From: Phycisphaerales bacterium
GTDB lineage: Bacteria > Planctomycetota > Phycisphaerae > Phycisphaerales > UBA1924
DNA: 64,000 nucleotides
Assembly (NCBI GenBank): GCA_015487555.1
Contig: WFPK01000053.1
Coordinates: 1 to 64,000, forward strand
Reading direction: 5' to 3'
Position 1 is the stretch's first letter. Each line of letters starts with the position of its first letter. The position numbers and the translations under genes were made by a program. Under the pieces are notes generated by a model. That model saw only the letters and a program-made list of their open reading frames with translations. It was not told where the DNA came from and made no database searches. This document shows positions 61,561-64,000 of the stretch, piece after piece.

Positions 61561-62793
61561 GTGGGTAAGCACATCGGCGCCCAAACCAAACGCGTCATCA
61601 TCCTCGGCTCAACCGGGTCGATCGGCGCGCAAACCCTGCAAGTCATCGAGCACCTCAACACCCTGGCCGATCAGGGCGAATCGGGCACCCGTTTCGAGAT
61701 CGTCGGGCTCGCTGCCGGGTCGAACCATCGTCAGCTCATCAAGCAGGCCAATGCGCTGGGCGTGCGCGATCTTGCTTTGGCCTGCGCAGACAATCCGCTG
61801 GATCAATCCGGGTTCAACTTCCGCATCGGCTCCGATGCTCCGCGCCGGCTGATCGAAGAGGTTCCTTGCGATCTCGTCGTGGGCGCGATCGTCGGCATCG
61901 CCGGGCTCGATTCGGTTCTCTGCGCGCTCGAACTCGGCATTGATGTCGCCCTGGCCAACAAGGAAACCCTCGTCGCAGCCGGGGCATTGGTGATCGAAAC
62001 CGCCCGCAAATCCGGCGCGTCATTGCTGCCGGTCGATTCCGAGCACGCCGGCGTCTGGCAGTGCCTGTGCGCAATGACACCCGAGCCCTACGCCCCGCCG
62101 ATGCCCGCGCCCGGGTGCATCGAACGCGTCGTCCTGACCGCATCGGGAGGCTCATTTGGCACCCAGTCCCGCGATGAAATCATGCACGCCAAGCTTGCCG
62201 ATGCGCTCAATCATCCCAACTGGTCGATGGGCGCCAAAGTCACCATCGACAGCGCGACCCTGATGAACAAAGCCCTCGAACTCATCGAAGCCCACTGGCT
62301 CTTCGGGCTCGATGCCGATCAGCTCGGCGCGGTGATTCACCCACAATCCATCGTCCATGCCCTCGTCGAGTGTGCCGACGGCTCGGTCATCGCCCAGCTT
62401 GGCGCACCCGATATGAAAGCCCCGATCCAGCACGCCCTCGATTGGCCGACTCGATCCCAAGCCTGCGCCGATCGGCTCGACATCGCCAAACTCGGAACGC
62501 TCGATTTTCAAGAGATCGACCCCGATCGTTTCCCCGCGATCAACCTGGCGATGAGCGCGATTCGAGCAGAGGGCTCCGCCGGCGCGATCCTCAATGCTGC
62601 CAACGAGCGGGCTGTCGAGCACTTCATCGCCGGCCAGCTTCCCTTCGGCCAGATCGACCACTGCGTTGCTTCAGTGCTGGCCGAGCTTTCGATCGAGCCC
62701 ATCAACACCCTCGCCGATGTCTACGCAGCCGACGCCCGCGCCCGCGAATGCGTCGATCAGCGCTGCCCAAGCAAAGCCGGGGGCATGCGATGA
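61561..62793 (+). CDS. dxr: 1-deoxy-D-xylulose 5-phosphate reductoisomerase
   Basis: The 410-residue protein starts at GTG 61561, 4 bases after TAAGGAG. It shows the NADPH fold (GSTGSIGAQTLQVIEH), the catalytic region (ALANKETLVAAG, LLPVDSEHAGVWQCL), TASGGSFGTQSRDE, NWSMGAKVTIDSATLMNKAL and LIEAHWLFGL. It makes 2-C-methylerythritol 4-phosphate, the committed step of non-mevalonate isoprenoid synthesis. Its TGA overlaps the ATG of the next gene (ATGA), so those two are translationally coupled. It follows the RNase gene closely and may be co-transcribed with it. Confidence 0.96.
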   Translation: MGKHIGAQTKRVIILGSTGSIGAQTLQVIEHLNTLADQGESGTRFEIVGLAAGSNHRQLIKQANALGVRDLALACADNPLDQSGFNFRIGSDAPRRLIEEVPCDLVVGAIVGIAGLDSVLCALELGIDVALANKETLVAAGALVIETARKSGASLLPVDSEHAGVWQCLCAMTPEPYAPPMPAPGCIERVVLTASGGSFGTQSRDEIMHAKLADALNHPNWSMGAKVTIDSATLMNKALELIEAHWLFGLDADQLGAVIHPQSIVHALVECADGSVIAQLGAPDMKAPIQHALDWPTRSQACADRLDIAKLGTLDFQEIDPDRFPAINLAMSAIRAEGSAGAILNAANERAVEHFIAGQLPFGQIDHCVASVLAELSIEPINTLADVYAADARARECVDQRCPSKAGGMR

Positions 62794-64000
62794 GTCGATC
62801 GTTCAAATCCAAAAAGATAACCCCCGAGCAGCACGCCCGCATCCGCGAGCAGCTCACCAATATCCTCAAGCAACTTGGCACCGGCCAAACAACCAAAGCC
62901 GCCCCGGCCATCACCGGGCTCATCCGCAAATACCCCACCCTTGCCGAGGTCAACCATGTCGCTGCCGGGTTCTACGCCCAGACCAAAGCGCCCGACCAGG
63001 CCCTCTACTACGCTCAGCGCGCCTGCGATCTTGCGCCCGACGAGCCTCAGTATCTCAGCGCCCTGGGCACGCTGATGGTGCAATCGGACCAATGCGAACA
63101 AGCGATTGTCCATCTCGAAAAGGCACTCGAACGCAATCCCGATATTGAGCAAGCCATGGGCGCTCTGGGCATCGCCTATCTCGAAACCGGGCGCATCGCC
63201 GACGCCAGAACAGTCCTCACCCGATCCATCGAGCGCTTCCCCGACGAGCACGAGCCGATCATGAACCTCGCCCTACTCGAATCCGACATCGCCAATGCAG
63301 GCAAAGCCATCGAGTTGATGCGCACCGCTTTGAATCGTTTCCCCGACCACCCGATCCTCCACGATTCGCTCGCGATGTTCAGCTGCTACGACGATCAGCT
63401 CACCCCCCAGGAGGTCTTTGCCATCCACCAGGATTTCGGCAGATGCGTCCAGTCCAAGGTCCGCCCGCCGAGCACCTATCCAAACACGCCCGATCCCGAG
63501 AAGCGCCTGCGCATCGGGTTCATCTCGCCGGATTTCAAGACCCACTCGATCGCTTACTTCATCGAGCCCCTCTTCGAGCACCTCGACCGGGACCGGTTCG
63601 AGCTCTTCGTCTATTCCACCAGCACCCACGCCGACGCCATGACCGCCCGGATCAAGTCCCACGCCGATCGCTGGCGAGACTGTACCCAAGGCATCGCAGC
63701 GACCCACAAGCAGATCGTCAACGATCGGCTCGACATCCTCGTCGAGCTCACCGGGCACTTCGCCTCCAACCAGCTCCCCCTGATGGCTGCCAAACCCGCG
63801 CCCGTTTCGATCTCCATGATCGGCTACGCCAACACCACCGGGCTCGAATCCATCACCGCCCGCATTGTCGATGCGATCACTGACCCCGCGCCCCAGGCCG
63901 ACGCGCTGGCGACCGAACAACTCGTCCGCGTCGCAGGCTGCTTCCTCTGCTACCGCCCGCCGACCGATCTGCCCGAACTCGCCATCGACCCCGACCGCTC
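62790..64000 (+). CDS. TPR / O-GlcNAc-transferase-like (SPINDLY-type) protein, cut by the window end
   Basis: The ATG overlaps the dxr stop. At least 403 codons are open and no stop occurs before the window ends. Residues 1-200 contain TPR-like repeats (ALYYAQRACDLAPDEPQYLS, AIVHLEKALERNPDIEQAMG, ARTVLTRSIERFPDEHEPIM). A domain resembling the OGT/SPY catalytic region follows (KRLRIGFISPDFKTHSIAYF, LDRDRFELFVYSTSTHADAM, LDILVELTGHFASNQLPLMA, VSISMIGYANTTGL). These match the family's RIGYVSPDFxxH, F...YS and G-x-x-x-TTG motifs. It probably glycosylates proteins; donor and targets are unknown. Confidence 0.85.
   Translation, partial: MSRSFKSKKITPEQHARIREQLTNILKQLGTGQTTKAAPAITGLIRKYPTLAEVNHVAAGFYAQTKAPDQALYYAQRACDLAPDEPQYLSALGTLMVQSDQCEQAIVHLEKALERNPDIEQAMGALGIAYLETGRIADARTVLTRSIERFPDEHEPIMNLALLESDIANAGKAIELMRTALNRFPDHPILHDSLAMFSCYDDQLTPQEVFAIHQDFGRCVQSKVRPPSTYPNTPDPEKRLRIGFISPDFKTHSIAYFIEPLFEHLDRDRFELFVYSTSTHADAMTARIKSHADRWRDCTQGIAATHKQIVNDRLDILVELTGHFASNQLPLMAAKPAPVSISMIGYANTTGLESITARIVDAITDPAPQADALATEQLVRVAGCFLCYRPPTDLPELAIDPDR

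Noticed and set aside
60542-61852. 436-codon frame overlapping the RNase tail and dxr start
   Set aside because: Ser/Pro/Arg low-complexity shadow of the charged RNase E tail in another phase.

Overview
This window looks like chromosomal DNA of a planctomycete of class Phycisphaerae, or a close relative. The main evidence is a set of eight secreted proteins that end in the same duplicated, Cys-bracketed dockerin-like tail (core LNFFDVSAFL, terminus GCP or close to it). This is the 'GC-type dockerin' tail known from Phycisphaerae. Supporting signs are moderately high GC, many class-typical hypothetical proteins with zinc ribbons or lipoboxes, and dnaA and dnaN lying apart. A complete outer-membrane block (bamA, skp/ompH, lpxD, lpxC) shows a Gram-negative envelope with lipid A synthesis.

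Layout: 0-6.3 kb carries a Nif3-family protein, an LEA-like lipoprotein and a very large PQQ-propeller secreted protein. 6.3-11.2 kb carries rpiB with an overlapping LMW phosphatase, dnaA with DnaA boxes upstream, and a tadA/tatC pair. 11.4-14.1 kb is an ECF sigma / membrane anti-sigma / PDZ cassette. 14.4-20 kb holds MoxR, an Rrf2 regulator, lysS, a secreted hypothetical and pyrE. 20-25.7 kb holds an RNase Z-like MBL hydrolase, palindromic repeats, two tandem VTT-domain (TVP38/DedA-like) membrane proteins and a CPBP intramembrane protease. 26-29 kb has rplM-rpsI and two small envelope hypotheticals.

29.3-41.7 kb is the most distinctive stretch. It contains six dockerin-tailed secreted proteins on the + strand: a Cys-rich protein, a PQQ sugar dehydrogenase, an unknown, a 1006-residue repeat adhesin, a pentaheme cytochrome and a trypsin-like protease with CARDB-like domains. 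They are broken only by one winged-helix regulator, and several are separated by strong terminators, so they look like single-gene units. Two more (di-heme peroxidase and a GH114-like protein) sit at 51.6-54.8 kb. Between them lie transketolase, dnaN and the bamA-skp-lpxD-lpxC block.

54.9-64 kb contains rho, a PTS enzyme I, an RNase E/G with a histone-H1-like lysine-rich N terminus, dxr, and a TPR/O-GlcNAc-transferase-like gene that overlaps dxr and runs off the window end.

No rRNA, tRNA, CRISPR array, transposase or prophage module was recognised. Several short repeats and inverted repeats occur between genes. All functional statements rest on reading motifs by eye; no database search was run.
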